A stretch of DNA of 64,000 nucleotides from JAWRCU01 sp033542235. Its GTDB lineage: Bacteria > Pseudomonadota > Alphaproteobacteria > Rhizobiales > Rhizobiaceae. Both the position numbers and the translations under genes were made by a program. Of the stretch, positions 53,179 through 62,696 are shown piece by piece. The DNA is taken from positions 372,001-436,000 of the forward strand of contig NZ_JAWRCU010000003.1 of NCBI RefSeq assembly GCF_033542235.1. Reading direction: 5' to 3'. How positions within the stretch are numbered: the stretch's first letter is position 1; the number at the start of each line of letters is the position of its first letter. The notes beneath the pieces were generated by a model, which had not been told where the DNA came from, did no database searches, and was given only the letters and a program-made list of their open reading frames with translations.

Positions 53179-54678
53179 ATGAAGAAACATCGCATCCTCC
53201 TTGCCGGGATATTTCACGAGACGCACTCCTTCGTGGAGGAGCTCACCTCCTTCAACGACTTCACCATCAAGCGCGGCGCCGAGATCCTGGAGCGAACGGG
53301 TGACGGGTCCACCATTTCCGGCTTCCTCGAAGTCGCCGAGGCGGAGGGCTGGGAAGTCGTCCCGGTCGCCGACTATGCGGCCATGCCATCGGGAACTGTC
53401 GACCATGCCGTCTTCGAGCAGTTCAGCAACGAGCTGGACACGAGCCTGCGCGAGGCGCTGGCGGATGGCGGCCTCGAAGGCATCTGGCTTTCCCTTCACG
53501 GAGCCATGGTCACCACCCGATCCGTCGATCCGGAAGGCGATCTGCTTGCGGCGATCCGTGGGGTTCCCGGCGCCGAGACGCTGCCGCTCTTTGCGGTCTT
53601 CGACCTCCACGCCAATTTCACAGACAAGATGGCCAGCCACGCAAACGGCCTGGTGGGCTATCGCGAAAACCCGCACATCGATTCCAGGGATTCGGCGGTG
53701 CGGTCGGCGCAGATGCTGGCACGTGCGCTGAAAGAGGGCGCAAGACCGCGGGTGCTCGCCCGCAACGCGCCCATCATATGGGCGCCACCCGGGACGGGAA
53801 CGGCCGACCGGCCGATGCGCGATCTGGAACAGCTGGCGCGCCGGATAGAGGCGCAGAACCCGGAGATCTGGGAGGCCAGCGTCATCGCCGGCTACTCCTT
53901 TTCCGACGTCCCTCAGGCCGGGGTAGCCTTCTGCGTCACCACCACCGGCAGCGAGCGGGATGCCGGCCGCGCCCTCGACGAGCTCGAACGGCTTGCGATC
54001 GAGCTGCGCGAATTCGGCCGGCCCCAGGAATGGGATCTCGACGATGCCCTTTCGGAGATCGGCAAGAAGCGCGGCGGCCCCTACATCGTAGTCGAGCCCG
54101 CCGACAATATCGGCGGGGGAGCGCCAGGCGACGACACCGCGGTGCTGCGGGGCTTCCTCAGGCATGGCTTCACCAACAGCGCCGTGATCATCGCCGACAG
54201 CGCAGCCGTGGCGGCGCTGGCGGACGCCCGGCCGGGCGACAAGCGCAGGCTCAGCATCGGCGGAAAAGGCAGCCGCCTCGGCGTGGGTCCGCTCGAGGCC
54301 GAGGTCGAGTTCGTCAGCCGCAGCGACGGCGCCTTCACGCTGGAAGACCGCAACAGCCACATGGTTGCCTCTCGGGGAATCCATATCGAGATGGGACCCT
54401 CGGCCGTCGTGCGGCTGGAGGGGGTCACCATCCTGCTCACCAGCCTGAAGACCCCGCCGAACGATCTCGGGCAGTTTCGCTCGCAAGGAATAGTCCCGGA
54501 GAAGCTGTTCGCCATCGGCGTCAAGGCCGCCGTCGCGCATCGGCGCGCCTATGATCCGATCGCGGCGGGAAGCTACACGGTGAGCACGCCGGGACCCTGC
54601 ACAAGCGAGCTCGTTACCCTCCCCTATCGCCGGCTGCGCCAGCCGGTATTCCCAATCAGCCACGAGAGGAAGCAATGA
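53179..54678 (+). CDS. M81-family metallopeptidase (MlrC-like), second copy
   Basis: 499 residues with the same two-domain layout as the first copy but little close identity: RILLAGIFHETHSFVEELTSF, LSLHGAM, AVFDLHANFTDKM, GYRENPHIDSRDSA, and the second domain around EPADNIGGGAPGDDT. Metal ligands (D-x-H in FDLHANF and the following H in NPHID) are intact. It overlaps the RidA gene by four bases (ATGA). The two copies in one cluster may differ in specificity or act in sequence. Confidence 0.92.
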   Translation: MKKHRILLAGIFHETHSFVEELTSFNDFTIKRGAEILERTGDGSTISGFLEVAEAEGWEVVPVADYAAMPSGTVDHAVFEQFSNELDTSLREALADGGLEGIWLSLHGAMVTTRSVDPEGDLLAAIRGVPGAETLPLFAVFDLHANFTDKMASHANGLVGYRENPHIDSRDSAVRSAQMLARALKEGARPRVLARNAPIIWAPPGTGTADRPMRDLEQLARRIEAQNPEIWEASVIAGYSFSDVPQAGVAFCVTTTGSERDAGRALDELERLAIELREFGRPQEWDLDDALSEIGKKRGGPYIVVEPADNIGGGAPGDDTAVLRGFLRHGFTNSAVIIADSAAVAALADARPGDKRRLSIGGKGSRLGVGPLEAEVEFVSRSDGAFTLEDRNSHMVASRGIHIEMGPSAVVRLEGVTILLTSLKTPPNDLGQFRSQGIVPEKLFAIGVKAAVAHRRAYDPIAAGSYTVSTPGPCTSELVTLPYRRLRQPVFPISHERKQ

Positions 54679-55061
54679 AGATCGAATATCCAAGCGCGCC
54701 CGAGACGCCGCGGTCCCATCTGCCGTTCAGTCCGGCCACGCGCGTCGGCAACCTTATCTTCGTTTCCGGCCAGGCCTCCGTGGATGCCACCGGCAAGATC
54801 GTCTCGGACAGCTTCGAAGGCGAGGTGCGCCGCTCGATCGAGAACCTCCGCAAGGTGCTGGAATCGGCAGGCAGCGACCTCGCCCATGTCGTGCAGACGC
54901 GCAACTATGTCCGCGACGACAGCGACCTCGCCGAGTTCAACCGCATCTATCCCGAATATTTCAAGCCTCCCTATCCGGCGCGGACCACGCTGACGCGCTG
55001 CCTCGGAGGACTGCTCTATGAGATCGACTGCATCGCCGTGGTCAAGGACAGCGTCGGCTGA
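54675..55061 (+). CDS. RidA-family enamine/imine deaminase
   Basis: 128 residues, single YjgF/YER057c/UK114 domain: IFVSGQASVD near the N-terminus, ENLRKVLESAGSDLAHVVQTRNYV in the middle, and YPARTTLTRCL with the conserved substrate-binding arginine. RidA hydrolyses reactive enamines and imines released by PLP enzymes. Its coupling to the M81 gene and closeness to two PLP enzymes point to detoxification of an intermediate made in this pathway. Confidence 0.93.
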   Translation: MKIEYPSAPETPRSHLPFSPATRVGNLIFVSGQASVDATGKIVSDSFEGEVRRSIENLRKVLESAGSDLAHVVQTRNYVRDDSDLAEFNRIYPEYFKPPYPARTTLTRCLGGLLYEIDCIAVVKDSVG

Positions 55062-55172
55062 GAACGAGCGAGCCTACGATGCCGATCAGTTTTCCGTCTG
55101 GCGAAACTCGCTGCCATTTACAAGCGGACAGGGCTGGTGCCTGCTGTCGTAACTACGAGCAGGAGTAAGGCA

Positions 55173-56516
55173 TTGTCCGTTTCATCAACCGCCGAAAATT
55201 CGTTGACAGAACCGAGGACCTTTCTGTCCTTCGACAAGTCAGCGGAGACCATCAAGTACAATTCGCGCTGGATGTCCGGTGGCGTCAACAGCAATTTCCG
55301 CCTGAACATTTCTCCGACCCCGCTCGTCTTCGAACGCGGCGAAGGCCCGTATCTCTACGACGTCGATGGCAACAAGCTGATCGACTACTACCTCGGCATG
55401 GGGCCGATGATCCTCGGGCACAACCCCAAGCCGCTGGCCGACGCGGTCAAGGCCCAGATCGAGCACGGCATCCTTTTCGCTGGCCAGACGGCGGTGGAGG
55501 CCGAAGCGGCGCGGCTCGTCTGCGAGATGGTGCCTTCGGCCGAGCGCATGCGGTTTGGCAGCTCGGGATCGGAGGTCGACCAGGCGGCTTTGCGCGTGGC
55601 GCGCGCGGCGACCGGTCGCCAGAAGGTGATCAAGTTCGAGGGCCACTATCACGGCTGGTTTGACAATGTGCTGTGGTCGACGGCGCCGTCGCTGGACGCC
55701 GCAGGGCCGTATGAGGCTCCGAATGCCGTCGCCGGCAGCAAGGGGCAGATCGGCGATGCGCCGGTCGTGCTTCCCTGGAACGACCTGGAGCTGCTGACGA
55801 AGCGTCTCGCCGCCGGTGACATCGCGGCCGTCATCATGGAGGCGGCCATGTGCAATGCGGGCGCCGTGCATCCTGCCCCAGGCTATCTCGAGGGCGTGCG
55901 CGAAGCCTGCACGCGCTACGGCACGATCCTGATCTTCGACGAGGTCATTACCGGTTTCCGGCTGGCGCCTGGCGGTGCCCAGGAGCGCTTCGGCGTCACC
56001 CCCGACATCTCGACTTTCGGCAAGGCGATCGCCAACGGCTTCCCGGTGGCGGCGATCGCTGGCCGCGCGGACCTGCTCGACCTGTTCTCGACGGGCGGCG
56101 TGGTGCATGGCGGCACTTACAATGCGCAACCGATCGCAATGGCCGCCACTGTCGCTACGCTCAAATCGCTTCAACCTTCGCTTTACGCCGCGATCGAAAA
56201 GACGGGCACGCGCCTGATGAGCGGCATGCGCGAGATCTTCGCCCGGGCCGGCGTGAAGGCAAGCGTGGAAGGCTTCCCGCAGGTCTTCCACATCGCGTTC
56301 GGCCTGGATGAGCCGGCCAGGAACTACCGCGATCTCGCCCGCATGAACCGGCAGGCCTACGTGGCTTTCACCACGGCGTTGCTGCGCCGCGGCGTGCGGG
56401 CGCTGGAGCGGGGCGCCTGGTTCATGTCGATCGAGCACACTGATGACGTGATCGAGAAGACGCTGGAGGCGGTCGAGGGGGCCACCCGACAGATCAGGGC
56501 CGACGGCGTGCTCTAG
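55173..56516 (+). CDS. Class III aminotransferase, glutamate-1-semialdehyde aminomutase-like
   Basis: 447 residues. The core follows glutamate-1-semialdehyde aminomutase: SGGVNSNFR, GSSGSEVDQAALRVARAATGRQKVIKFEGHYHG, IFDEVITGFR and the PLP lysine in FGKAIANGFPVAAI. It is unlikely to be the haem-pathway enzyme, given the catabolic context; a beta- or gamma-amino acid aminotransferase is the better guess. The start is set at TTG 55173 because AGGAG lies seven bases upstream, although the frame opens at 55137. Confidence 0.9.
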   Translation: MSVSSTAENSLTEPRTFLSFDKSAETIKYNSRWMSGGVNSNFRLNISPTPLVFERGEGPYLYDVDGNKLIDYYLGMGPMILGHNPKPLADAVKAQIEHGILFAGQTAVEAEAARLVCEMVPSAERMRFGSSGSEVDQAALRVARAATGRQKVIKFEGHYHGWFDNVLWSTAPSLDAAGPYEAPNAVAGSKGQIGDAPVVLPWNDLELLTKRLAAGDIAAVIMEAAMCNAGAVHPAPGYLEGVREACTRYGTILIFDEVITGFRLAPGGAQERFGVTPDISTFGKAIANGFPVAAIAGRADLLDLFSTGGVVHGGTYNAQPIAMAATVATLKSLQPSLYAAIEKTGTRLMSGMREIFARAGVKASVEGFPQVFHIAFGLDEPARNYRDLARMNRQAYVAFTTALLRRGVRALERGAWFMSIEHTDDVIEKTLEAVEGATRQIRADGVL

Positions 56517-56548
56517 CGAGCCCGGCGCAGCCGTTTGCATGGCATCCC

Positions 56549-56559
56549 GGGGGGGGGGG
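56549..56559. repeat. Run of eleven G between aminotransferase and binding-protein genes
   Basis: Eleven consecutive G (minus strand C) about 110 bases before the ABC binding-protein start. It could be a slippage-prone tract that changes promoter or leader length, or a sequencing/assembly length error; it does not lie in a coding frame. Confidence 0.8.
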
Positions 56560-56665
56560 CCGCAGCGTCAACGGCCGTCCGACGCGTGAGGGGAACGACA
56601 GGTGAGTGCCAGCTGGTCTGGCGATGAGTATGGCGCTGCGGCGCCGGGATCAAGGGGAGAAAGTC

Positions 56666-58198
56666 TTGTCGATGAGAATAGGAAATCTGGGCCGACGTTT
56701 CGGTCTGATGGCAGCCATGGCCACGCTGGCGGTCGGCGCAACGCAGGACCTTGCGCAGGCGACATCGCCGCGCGCAGCCGAGAACAAGATGGTGCTGGTA
56801 GCCCGGCAGGATCCCGGCACGCTCGACTACGTGAAAAGCAACCTGACTGCGCTTCGCCTCTGGATCCCGGCCAATGTGGTCGAGCCGCTGATCTACTTCA
56901 ACAAGGATGGGAGCGTGTCGCCGGGCGTGGCCGAATCCTGGGAGATCAGCGAGGACAAGCGCGTCTACACCTTCACCATCCGACAGGCAAAGTTCTCCGA
57001 CGGTTCGCCGGTGACGACCGACGACGTCGTCTATTCTTTGGAGACGATGAGCAAGAGCCCCGTGGTGCAGAACGCGGCAGCCTATGCCGCCGTGACCTCG
57101 ATCGAGAAACTCGATGACCGCAAGGTACGTGTCACCCTGTCGCGCCCAAGCCAAGGTTTCTGGGCGGGCATGGGCAGTGTTTCCGGCCTCATCCAGCCCA
57201 AGGCCGCGGCCGGCGGCATCGCCACCAATCCGATCGGCACCGGGCCGTATAAGCTGGTCAGCTACACCACCAACAGCTCGCTCGAGTTCACGGCCAACGA
57301 GAACTATTGGGGCGAGGCGCCGGCGGTGAAGAATGTGAGCGTGCGCATCATAACCGACGGCACGGCGGGCCTGAACGCGATGGAAGCGGGCGAAGTCGAT
57401 TCGCTTCCCGTGATCACCATCGATCTGTGGGAACAGCTGATGCGCCGCGGTCTCGACAAGAAGTTCTCGCTCGTCACCTACCCGCAGATCGGCGAGCCGA
57501 CCTATGCCGTGGTCAACCAGAAGCTCGATCCGGAGCTGCGTCAGACCATCGCCCGCACACTCGACCGGCAGCAGTATAATGACGCGTTCGGAGCTTCGTG
57601 GGGTGCACAGAACACCTGCACCTTCGCATTGCCGAACCAGCCCTGGTACTCGCCCGCCAATGAGGAAACCTGCCCCTATCCCTTCGACATGGAAGGAGCG
57701 ATGGCGACCGTCGCCGAAAAGGGCTACGGCTCCAAGCCGCTCGAATACGCATCCCTGAGCGATGTGCCCGACCTGCTGCTGCCGGCCGACATCATGGTGC
57801 CGACCTTGCAGGCGGCCGGCTTCAACATCACGCGCAATGCCATGGATCTGGCCCGCTATGCCCAGACCATCTTCCAGGGTCGCCCGCCGCAGTTCGACGT
57901 GACGGTCATGTCCGGCGACGCCGGCCCCGACCAGTTCGTCTGCCCGGACGAGAGCAAGGCCGGCTGGAGCACTTATTGCAGCGCGGAGTATACCAAGGCG
58001 ATCGCCGATGCGGACCAGGCACTGACGCAAGAGGACTATGTGGCGAAGATGAAGGAGGCGGCCGCGATCCTGCGCAAGGACGCAGTGATCATTCCGCTCA
58101 TCGCCAAGAACGGCGTCGGCCTGTTCGATCCCGACCTGAAGGGCTTCCGAGAGCCGCGCGTAGCGGTTGCGATCGAACTCGCGCCCCTGCACTGGTAA
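56666..58198 (+). CDS. ABC transporter substrate-binding protein, Dpp/Opp type (SBP_bac_5)
   Basis: About 510 residues with a signal peptide (RRFGLMAAMATLAVGATQDLAQA). The mature part contains the SBP family 5 landmarks NVVEPLIYFNKDGSVSPGVAESWEISEDKRVYTFTIR, FSDGSPVTTDDVVYS, IGTGPYKL and EFTANENYWG. The ligand of such proteins is a peptide, nickel complex or other oligomer. The start is TTG 56666 or ATG 56672; the purine-rich AAGGGGAG suits the former. It is followed by the permease and ATPase genes in one operon. Confidence 0.93.
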   Translation: MSMRIGNLGRRFGLMAAMATLAVGATQDLAQATSPRAAENKMVLVARQDPGTLDYVKSNLTALRLWIPANVVEPLIYFNKDGSVSPGVAESWEISEDKRVYTFTIRQAKFSDGSPVTTDDVVYSLETMSKSPVVQNAAAYAAVTSIEKLDDRKVRVTLSRPSQGFWAGMGSVSGLIQPKAAAGGIATNPIGTGPYKLVSYTTNSSLEFTANENYWGEAPAVKNVSVRIITDGTAGLNAMEAGEVDSLPVITIDLWEQLMRRGLDKKFSLVTYPQIGEPTYAVVNQKLDPELRQTIARTLDRQQYNDAFGASWGAQNTCTFALPNQPWYSPANEETCPYPFDMEGAMATVAEKGYGSKPLEYASLSDVPDLLLPADIMVPTLQAAGFNITRNAMDLARYAQTIFQGRPPQFDVTVMSGDAGPDQFVCPDESKAGWSTYCSAEYTKAIADADQALTQEDYVAKMKEAAAILRKDAVIIPLIAKNGVGLFDPDLKGFREPRVAVAIELAPLHW

Positions 58199-58255
58199 GT
58201 TGACAATGTGGCGGCCGCAGGAGCGCCGGCGGCCGCCACCCGACCGAGGCAAAAG

Positions 58256-59203
58256 ATGGCGATCTATGCGTTCCGCAAACTGGCCTTCTTCATCGGCGCG
58301 CTCATCGTTGCCTCGCTAGCCATTTTCCTGCTGATCCGCGCCGCCGGCGGCAATGTCGCAGCGGTCGTGCTGGGCAAGGACGCCAGCGCGGAAGCCATAA
58401 ATGCGCTCGCGCATCAGTACGGCCTCGATCGCCCTATCGCCATCCAATATCTCGACTGGATCACCGGCATGCTGAGTGGCGATCTCGGCCGATCTTTCCG
58501 AACCAATGAGAGCGTCGCGGATTTGGTGACCACAAGGCTGTCGGTCTCGATTCCGCTCGCCCTTTCCGGGCTGCTGCTCGGCCTGGTCATCGCCGTTCCG
58601 CTCGGCACCTACGCGGCCCGCAATGTCGGCCGGCCGTCCGGGACGGTGCTGGCGCTGATCAGCCAGGTCGGGGTGGCGGTGCCGGCGTTCTGGGCCGGCA
58701 TCCTGCTGTCGCTGCTGTTCGGCGTGCATCTCGGCTGGCTGCCGACAGGAGGCTGGACGCCGTGGTCGACCAGCTTTACCGGCGCGGTCCGCTCACTCGT
58801 TTTGCCTGTCCTGTCGCTTGGCATCATCATGGCTGCCGTGATGATCCGCTATGTCCGTTCCGCCGTGCTCGACGTGATGAACCAGGACTATGTGCGCACG
58901 GCGCGCGCCGTCGGCATGACACGTACGCAGGCGCTGCTGCGGGTGGGGCTGCGCAACGCGCTGCTGCCCATCATTACCGTGATCGGTCTGCAGATCGCCG
59001 AGCTGATCGGCGGCACGGTGATCATCGAGACCGTGTTTTCCCTGCCCGGGCTCAGCCGCATGATCCTCGCCAACGTCGCTGCCCGGGAGGTCATCGTGGT
59101 GCAGTCCACCGTCATGCTGATCATCGTCTTCGTGATCACCGTCAATCTGATCGTGGACCTGCTCTACGGCTTCCTCGATCCGCGCGTCAGGGCAAGCGCA
59201 TGA
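58256..59203 (+). CDS. Dpp/Opp-type ABC transporter permease (DppB-like)
   Basis: 315-residue permease with six hydrophobic segments; the start MAIYAFRKLAFFIGALIVASLAIFLLIRAAGG, YGLDRPIAIQYLDWITGMLSGDLGRSF and the coupling loop YVRTARAVGMTRTQALLRVGLRNALLP are characteristic. GAGG seven bases before ATG 58256. The stop overlaps the next ATG as ATGA. Confidence 0.95.
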   Translation: MAIYAFRKLAFFIGALIVASLAIFLLIRAAGGNVAAVVLGKDASAEAINALAHQYGLDRPIAIQYLDWITGMLSGDLGRSFRTNESVADLVTTRLSVSIPLALSGLLLGLVIAVPLGTYAARNVGRPSGTVLALISQVGVAVPAFWAGILLSLLFGVHLGWLPTGGWTPWSTSFTGAVRSLVLPVLSLGIIMAAVMIRYVRSAVLDVMNQDYVRTARAVGMTRTQALLRVGLRNALLPIITVIGLQIAELIGGTVIIETVFSLPGLSRMILANVAAREVIVVQSTVMLIIVFVITVNLIVDLLYGFLDPRVRASA

Positions 59204-60087
59204 GCAACATCGGACTGCAGCATTCCGCGCCCTCCGCTTCGACGCCCGCCAAGGCGCCGAGGCGCGGCACCTGGAACATGTCACTGGTCATCGGCATCGG
59301 GCTGACGGTTGGGTTCCTCGTCATCGCCATCGTCTCGTTCTTCTATCTTCCGTCGAACCCGAATATCCCCAACATCCGCTTCAGGCTGCTGCCGGCGGGA
59401 TCGCCAGGCCATCTTCTGGGAACTGACGTTCTCGGCCGCGACATCGTCTCTCAGCTCATGGTGGGCGCGCGCACGTCTATCCTCGTCGGCGCGGGCGGCG
59501 CCACGATCAGCCTGCTGCTCGGAACCATCACCGGACTGATCGCGGCGGCTTACGGCAAAATCGCCGACGAGGCGATCAGCCGCAGCGCCGACATCATGCT
59601 ATCGATCCCAGGCATGGTCACCGCACTTGTGCTGGCTGCGACGATGGGGCCGGGCGCTCTCACCACGATCTTCGCGCTCACCGCATTCTTCACGCCGTCC
59701 TTCACGCGCGTCATCCGCTCGGCCGCGATGAGCGTGCTGCAGGAGGACTTCATCACCGCGGCGAAGCTTTACGGACGCGGCAGGGTCTTCATCCTCGCCC
59801 GCCACGTCCTGCCCAATATTGCCGGGGTCATGATCGTCCAGTTCACACTCTATTTCGCGGCCGGCATCCTGACCGAGGCCGGACTGTCCTATCTCGGCGT
59901 CGGGGTGACGAGGCCTTCGATTTCCTGGGGGCTGATGCTCAATGAGGCCCAGCAGTCGGTCGGCATCTCCTCGCCGCTTGCCATATGGCCGGGTCTCGCC
60001 ATCGTCTTCGTCGTGCTGGGGCTGAACCTGCTCGGCGACGGCCTGCGGGACGTGCTCGATCCGAAGCTCAAGCCGAGGGCGGCATGA
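59200..60087 (+). CDS. Dpp/Opp-type ABC transporter permease (DppC-like)
   Basis: 295-residue permease. After a short cytoplasmic N-terminus comes a first helix (VIGIGLTVGFLVIAIVSFFYLP), then LGTDVLGRDIVSQLMVGARTSILVG, the diagnostic DppC/OppC segment, and the coupling loop DFITAAKLYGRGRVFILARHVLPN. Overlaps both neighbouring genes by four bases. Confidence 0.95.
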   Translation: MSNIGLQHSAPSASTPAKAPRRGTWNMSLVIGIGLTVGFLVIAIVSFFYLPSNPNIPNIRFRLLPAGSPGHLLGTDVLGRDIVSQLMVGARTSILVGAGGATISLLLGTITGLIAAAYGKIADEAISRSADIMLSIPGMVTALVLAATMGPGALTTIFALTAFFTPSFTRVIRSAAMSVLQEDFITAAKLYGRGRVFILARHVLPNIAGVMIVQFTLYFAAGILTEAGLSYLGVGVTRPSISWGLMLNEAQQSVGISSPLAIWPGLAIVFVVLGLNLLGDGLRDVLDPKLKPRAA

Positions 60088-61064
60088 TGGCGCGTCCCGC
60101 CCTCGACGTTCGCGATCTTGTCGTCGGCAACGGAACGCTCACCGCGGTCCGCGGTGTCTCCTTCACCGTTCCGGCTGGCGGACGCATGGGACTGGTTGGC
60201 GAATCCGGCTCAGGCAAGTCGATGACGGCGCTCGCGCTGATGGGACTTCTGCCGATGGGCTGGAACGCGGCCGGCAGCGTGCTGCATGACGGCGTCGACC
60301 TTGTCCAGCAATCCGACCGGGCGATGTCGGCACGGCGCGGCCGTACGCTGTCGATGGTGTTCCAGGACCCGCTCTCGGCGCTCGATCCGGTGCGGCGCGT
60401 CGGCCATCAGATCACCTCGGTGATCCGGCGGCATACGGACGCCGACAGGCGCGAGGCCGAGCGGCGCGCGCTGGAACTCATCAACCAGATGAAGCTGCCG
60501 CGCGGCGAGCAGATCCTGCGCGCCTATCCGCATGAGCTTTCCGGCGGGCAGCGGCAGCGCATCATGATCGCCATGGCGCTCGCCTGCTATCCGCAGCTGA
60601 TCATCGCGGACGAGCCAACAACGGCGCTCGATGTGACCGTGCAGAAGCAGGTCTTGCGCCTGCTCAACGGCGCGGTGAAGGAGCGAGGCTGCGCGCTGCT
60701 GATGATCACGCACGACCTGCCTGTCATCGCAGCCATGTGCGACACGGTGGCGGTCATGTATGCCGGCCGTATCGTCGAAATGGGGCCGGTCGCAGAGGTG
60801 TTCCGTTCGCCTCGCCATCACTACACACGCGGCCTGCTCGACTCGCAGCCGACCATGGACAACATCGCCCTGGACGGCTCTTCGCGGCTCGCCTCGATTC
60901 CCGGCATGGTGCCGCCTTTGCACGACCTGCCTGCCGGATGCGCGTTCCATCCCCGTTGCAACGCCGCCACCGACACATGCCGGATGCGCATGCCCGAGCT
61001 CGTCGGCGACAACGCCGCCTGCTGGAACCCGGTTGCGGCGCTGGCCGAGTTGTCCGCGCCATGA
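60084..61064 (+). CDS. Dpp/Opp-type ABC transporter ATPase (DppD-like)
   Basis: 326 residues. Walker A GESGSGKS (about residues 38-45), Q-loop MVFQDPLSALDP, signature LSGGQRQR, Walker B LIIADEPTTALD, H-loop ITHDL, and the C-terminal oligopeptide-transporter motif with cysteines (CAFHPRC...C...C), which may carry an iron-sulfur cluster as in DppD/OppD. Coupled to both neighbours by ATGA overlaps. Confidence 0.96.
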   Translation: MMARPALDVRDLVVGNGTLTAVRGVSFTVPAGGRMGLVGESGSGKSMTALALMGLLPMGWNAAGSVLHDGVDLVQQSDRAMSARRGRTLSMVFQDPLSALDPVRRVGHQITSVIRRHTDADRREAERRALELINQMKLPRGEQILRAYPHELSGGQRQRIMIAMALACYPQLIIADEPTTALDVTVQKQVLRLLNGAVKERGCALLMITHDLPVIAAMCDTVAVMYAGRIVEMGPVAEVFRSPRHHYTRGLLDSQPTMDNIALDGSSRLASIPGMVPPLHDLPAGCAFHPRCNAATDTCRMRMPELVGDNAACWNPVAALAELSAP

Positions 61065-61900
61065 ACGCCTCCGCCAGTTTGTCCGTCCTATCGGCGCCGC
61101 TCCTGGAGATGCGGCAGGTGACGCAGACATATGCCTTGCGGCGCCAGTCGCTTTTTGGGGCCCGCCCGTCGCTGAAGGTGCTGGATCACGTCGATCTCGA
61201 CGTCCGCCCCGGGGAAGCGGTTGGGCTGGTGGGTGAATCCGGCTCGGGCAAGACCACGCTCACTCGCATCCTGACCGGGTCCGAGCGTCCGCAATCCGGC
61301 AATGTCTTGTTCGACGGATTCGACGTCTGGTCGGCAGATCGCGAAAAACGGCGGCATTTCCGTCGCTCCGTCCAGATCGTGCTCCAGAACCCCCGCTCAT
61401 CACTCGACCCGCGCATGCGCGTGGGCACGTCGCTGCTCGAGCCGCTACGCAGCCTGCAGATCGACTGCGACCACGCCGCGCGCGTGATCGAGGTCCTCGA
61501 CCAGGTCGGCCTGGGCCGCAACGCGATCGAGCGATATCCGCATGAGTTCTCCGGGGGGCAGCTGCAGCGGATCGCCATTGCCCGGGCCTTGATGCCGGGG
61601 CCCAAGGTGCTTATCGCGGACGAGCCGGTTTCGGCGCTCGACGTCTCCATTCAGGCGCAGGTGCTCAACCTGCTCAAGGACCTCGTCAGGAATCTCGGCC
61701 TCAGCCTGGTCTTCATCGCCCACGACCTTTCGGTCGTCGCCTATGCGACCAGCCGGGTGTTCGTGATGTCGTCTGGCAAGATCGTCGAGGTCGGGCGGCC
61801 GCTGGACCTCTTCACCAAGCCGCAGGCCGAGGCGACCAGGAATCTCGTCGGCGCCGTGCTCAGCGTCGAAGGCGGGCTCGCCGGAACCGCGCTGGATTAG
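61061..61900 (+). CDS. Dpp/Opp-type ABC transporter ATPase (DppF-like)
   Basis: 279 residues. Walker A GESGSGKTT, signature FSGGQLQR, Walker B LIADEPVSALD, H-loop IAHDLSV. It lacks the C-terminal cysteine cluster, as expected for the F subunit. It completes a full transporter: binding protein, two permeases, two ATPases. Confidence 0.96.
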   Translation: MNASASLSVLSAPLLEMRQVTQTYALRRQSLFGARPSLKVLDHVDLDVRPGEAVGLVGESGSGKTTLTRILTGSERPQSGNVLFDGFDVWSADREKRRHFRRSVQIVLQNPRSSLDPRMRVGTSLLEPLRSLQIDCDHAARVIEVLDQVGLGRNAIERYPHEFSGGQLQRIAIARALMPGPKVLIADEPVSALDVSIQAQVLNLLKDLVRNLGLSLVFIAHDLSVVAYATSRVFVMSSGKIVEVGRPLDLFTKPQAEATRNLVGAVLSVEGGLAGTALD

Positions 61901-61910
61901 GAACGATCCG

Positions 61911-62672
61911 ATGACGAAGCCTTGCGTCTGTATTTCCGGATCCACCCAGGGGATCGGCTTCGCCATTGCGGAAGCCTTTGCGCGCACGGGCGCGCGCCTG
62001 GTCATCAATTCGCATGTGCCGGATCGCACCGCGCGGGAACAGCTCTCCGGGCTGACCGAGTGCCATTTCGTTCAGGCCGATCTCTCCACGGTCGAGGGCG
62101 CGCGCGGCTTCGTTGCCGAGGCGCATAAGCGGCTCGGCAGACTGGACACGCTCGTCAACAACGCAGGCACGTTTTGCGATGCGGATTTTGAGGAGCTGAG
62201 CGAAACCATCTTCGACCGCACCTTCAATCTCAACGTCCGTGGTTACCTCTTCGCTGCGCAGGCTTTCGTGCGGCACCTTTCGCCAGGCCAGGAGAACGCC
62301 AGCATCATCTGCGTGGGCTCGACCAACTCGCTGGCGGCGGAGAAAAACAGCGTCGTCTATGACGCCTCGAAAGGCGCCGTACTGATGCTGATCCGCTCGA
62401 TGGCTGTGACGCTGGCACCGCGCGGGGTCAGGGTGAATGGCCTCGGGCCGGGCATCATCGACACGCCCCTCACCCGCGCTGGCCTCGATAGAGCAGGGGT
62501 TCGGCCGGGCTTGGCCAAGCAGATCCCGCTCGGCCGCATTGGCGAGGCGAACGACATCGGCACGGCGGCCGTGTTCCTCGCCTCCGAAGGCGCACGCTAC
62601 GTGACGGGACAGATGCTCTACGTCGACGGCGGCGTGCTCGCCAACCAGATGACCTGGCCTGCCGCCGGATGA
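61911..62672 (+). CDS. SDR-family oxidoreductase
   Basis: 253 residues. The cofactor motif is CISGSTQGIGFA, followed by NSHVPDR, a pattern without the acidic residue (NADP possible). NNAG, VGSTNS with YDASK as catalytic set, and MLYVDGGVLANQM at the end. It follows dppF by ten bases and probably reduces or oxidises a sugar- or amino-acid-derived intermediate. Confidence 0.92.
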   Translation: MTKPCVCISGSTQGIGFAIAEAFARTGARLVINSHVPDRTAREQLSGLTECHFVQADLSTVEGARGFVAEAHKRLGRLDTLVNNAGTFCDADFEELSETIFDRTFNLNVRGYLFAAQAFVRHLSPGQENASIICVGSTNSLAAEKNSVVYDASKGAVLMLIRSMAVTLAPRGVRVNGLGPGIIDTPLTRAGLDRAGVRPGLAKQIPLGRIGEANDIGTAAVFLASEGARYVTGQMLYVDGGVLANQMTWPAAG

Positions 62673-62696
62673 ACCCGAAATCCTCTAGGACACACA

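Noticed and set aside
48228..54678. Microcystin degradation (mlr) cluster
   Set aside because: Only MlrC-like proteins are present; mlrA, mlrB and mlrD are not seen, and the neighbours fit another pathway.
52855..54693. 612-codon minus-strand open frame
   Set aside because: Antisense to the second M81 gene; no recognisable domain.
55173..56516. Haem-pathway glutamate-1-semialdehyde aminomutase (hemL)
   Set aside because: Motifs resemble hemL, but alphaproteobacteria make 5-aminolevulinate from glycine and succinyl-CoA, and the gene sits in a peptide catabolic operon.
56513..58252. 579-codon minus-strand open frame
   Set aside because: Antisense to the peptide-binding protein gene, which has a signal peptide and family motifs.
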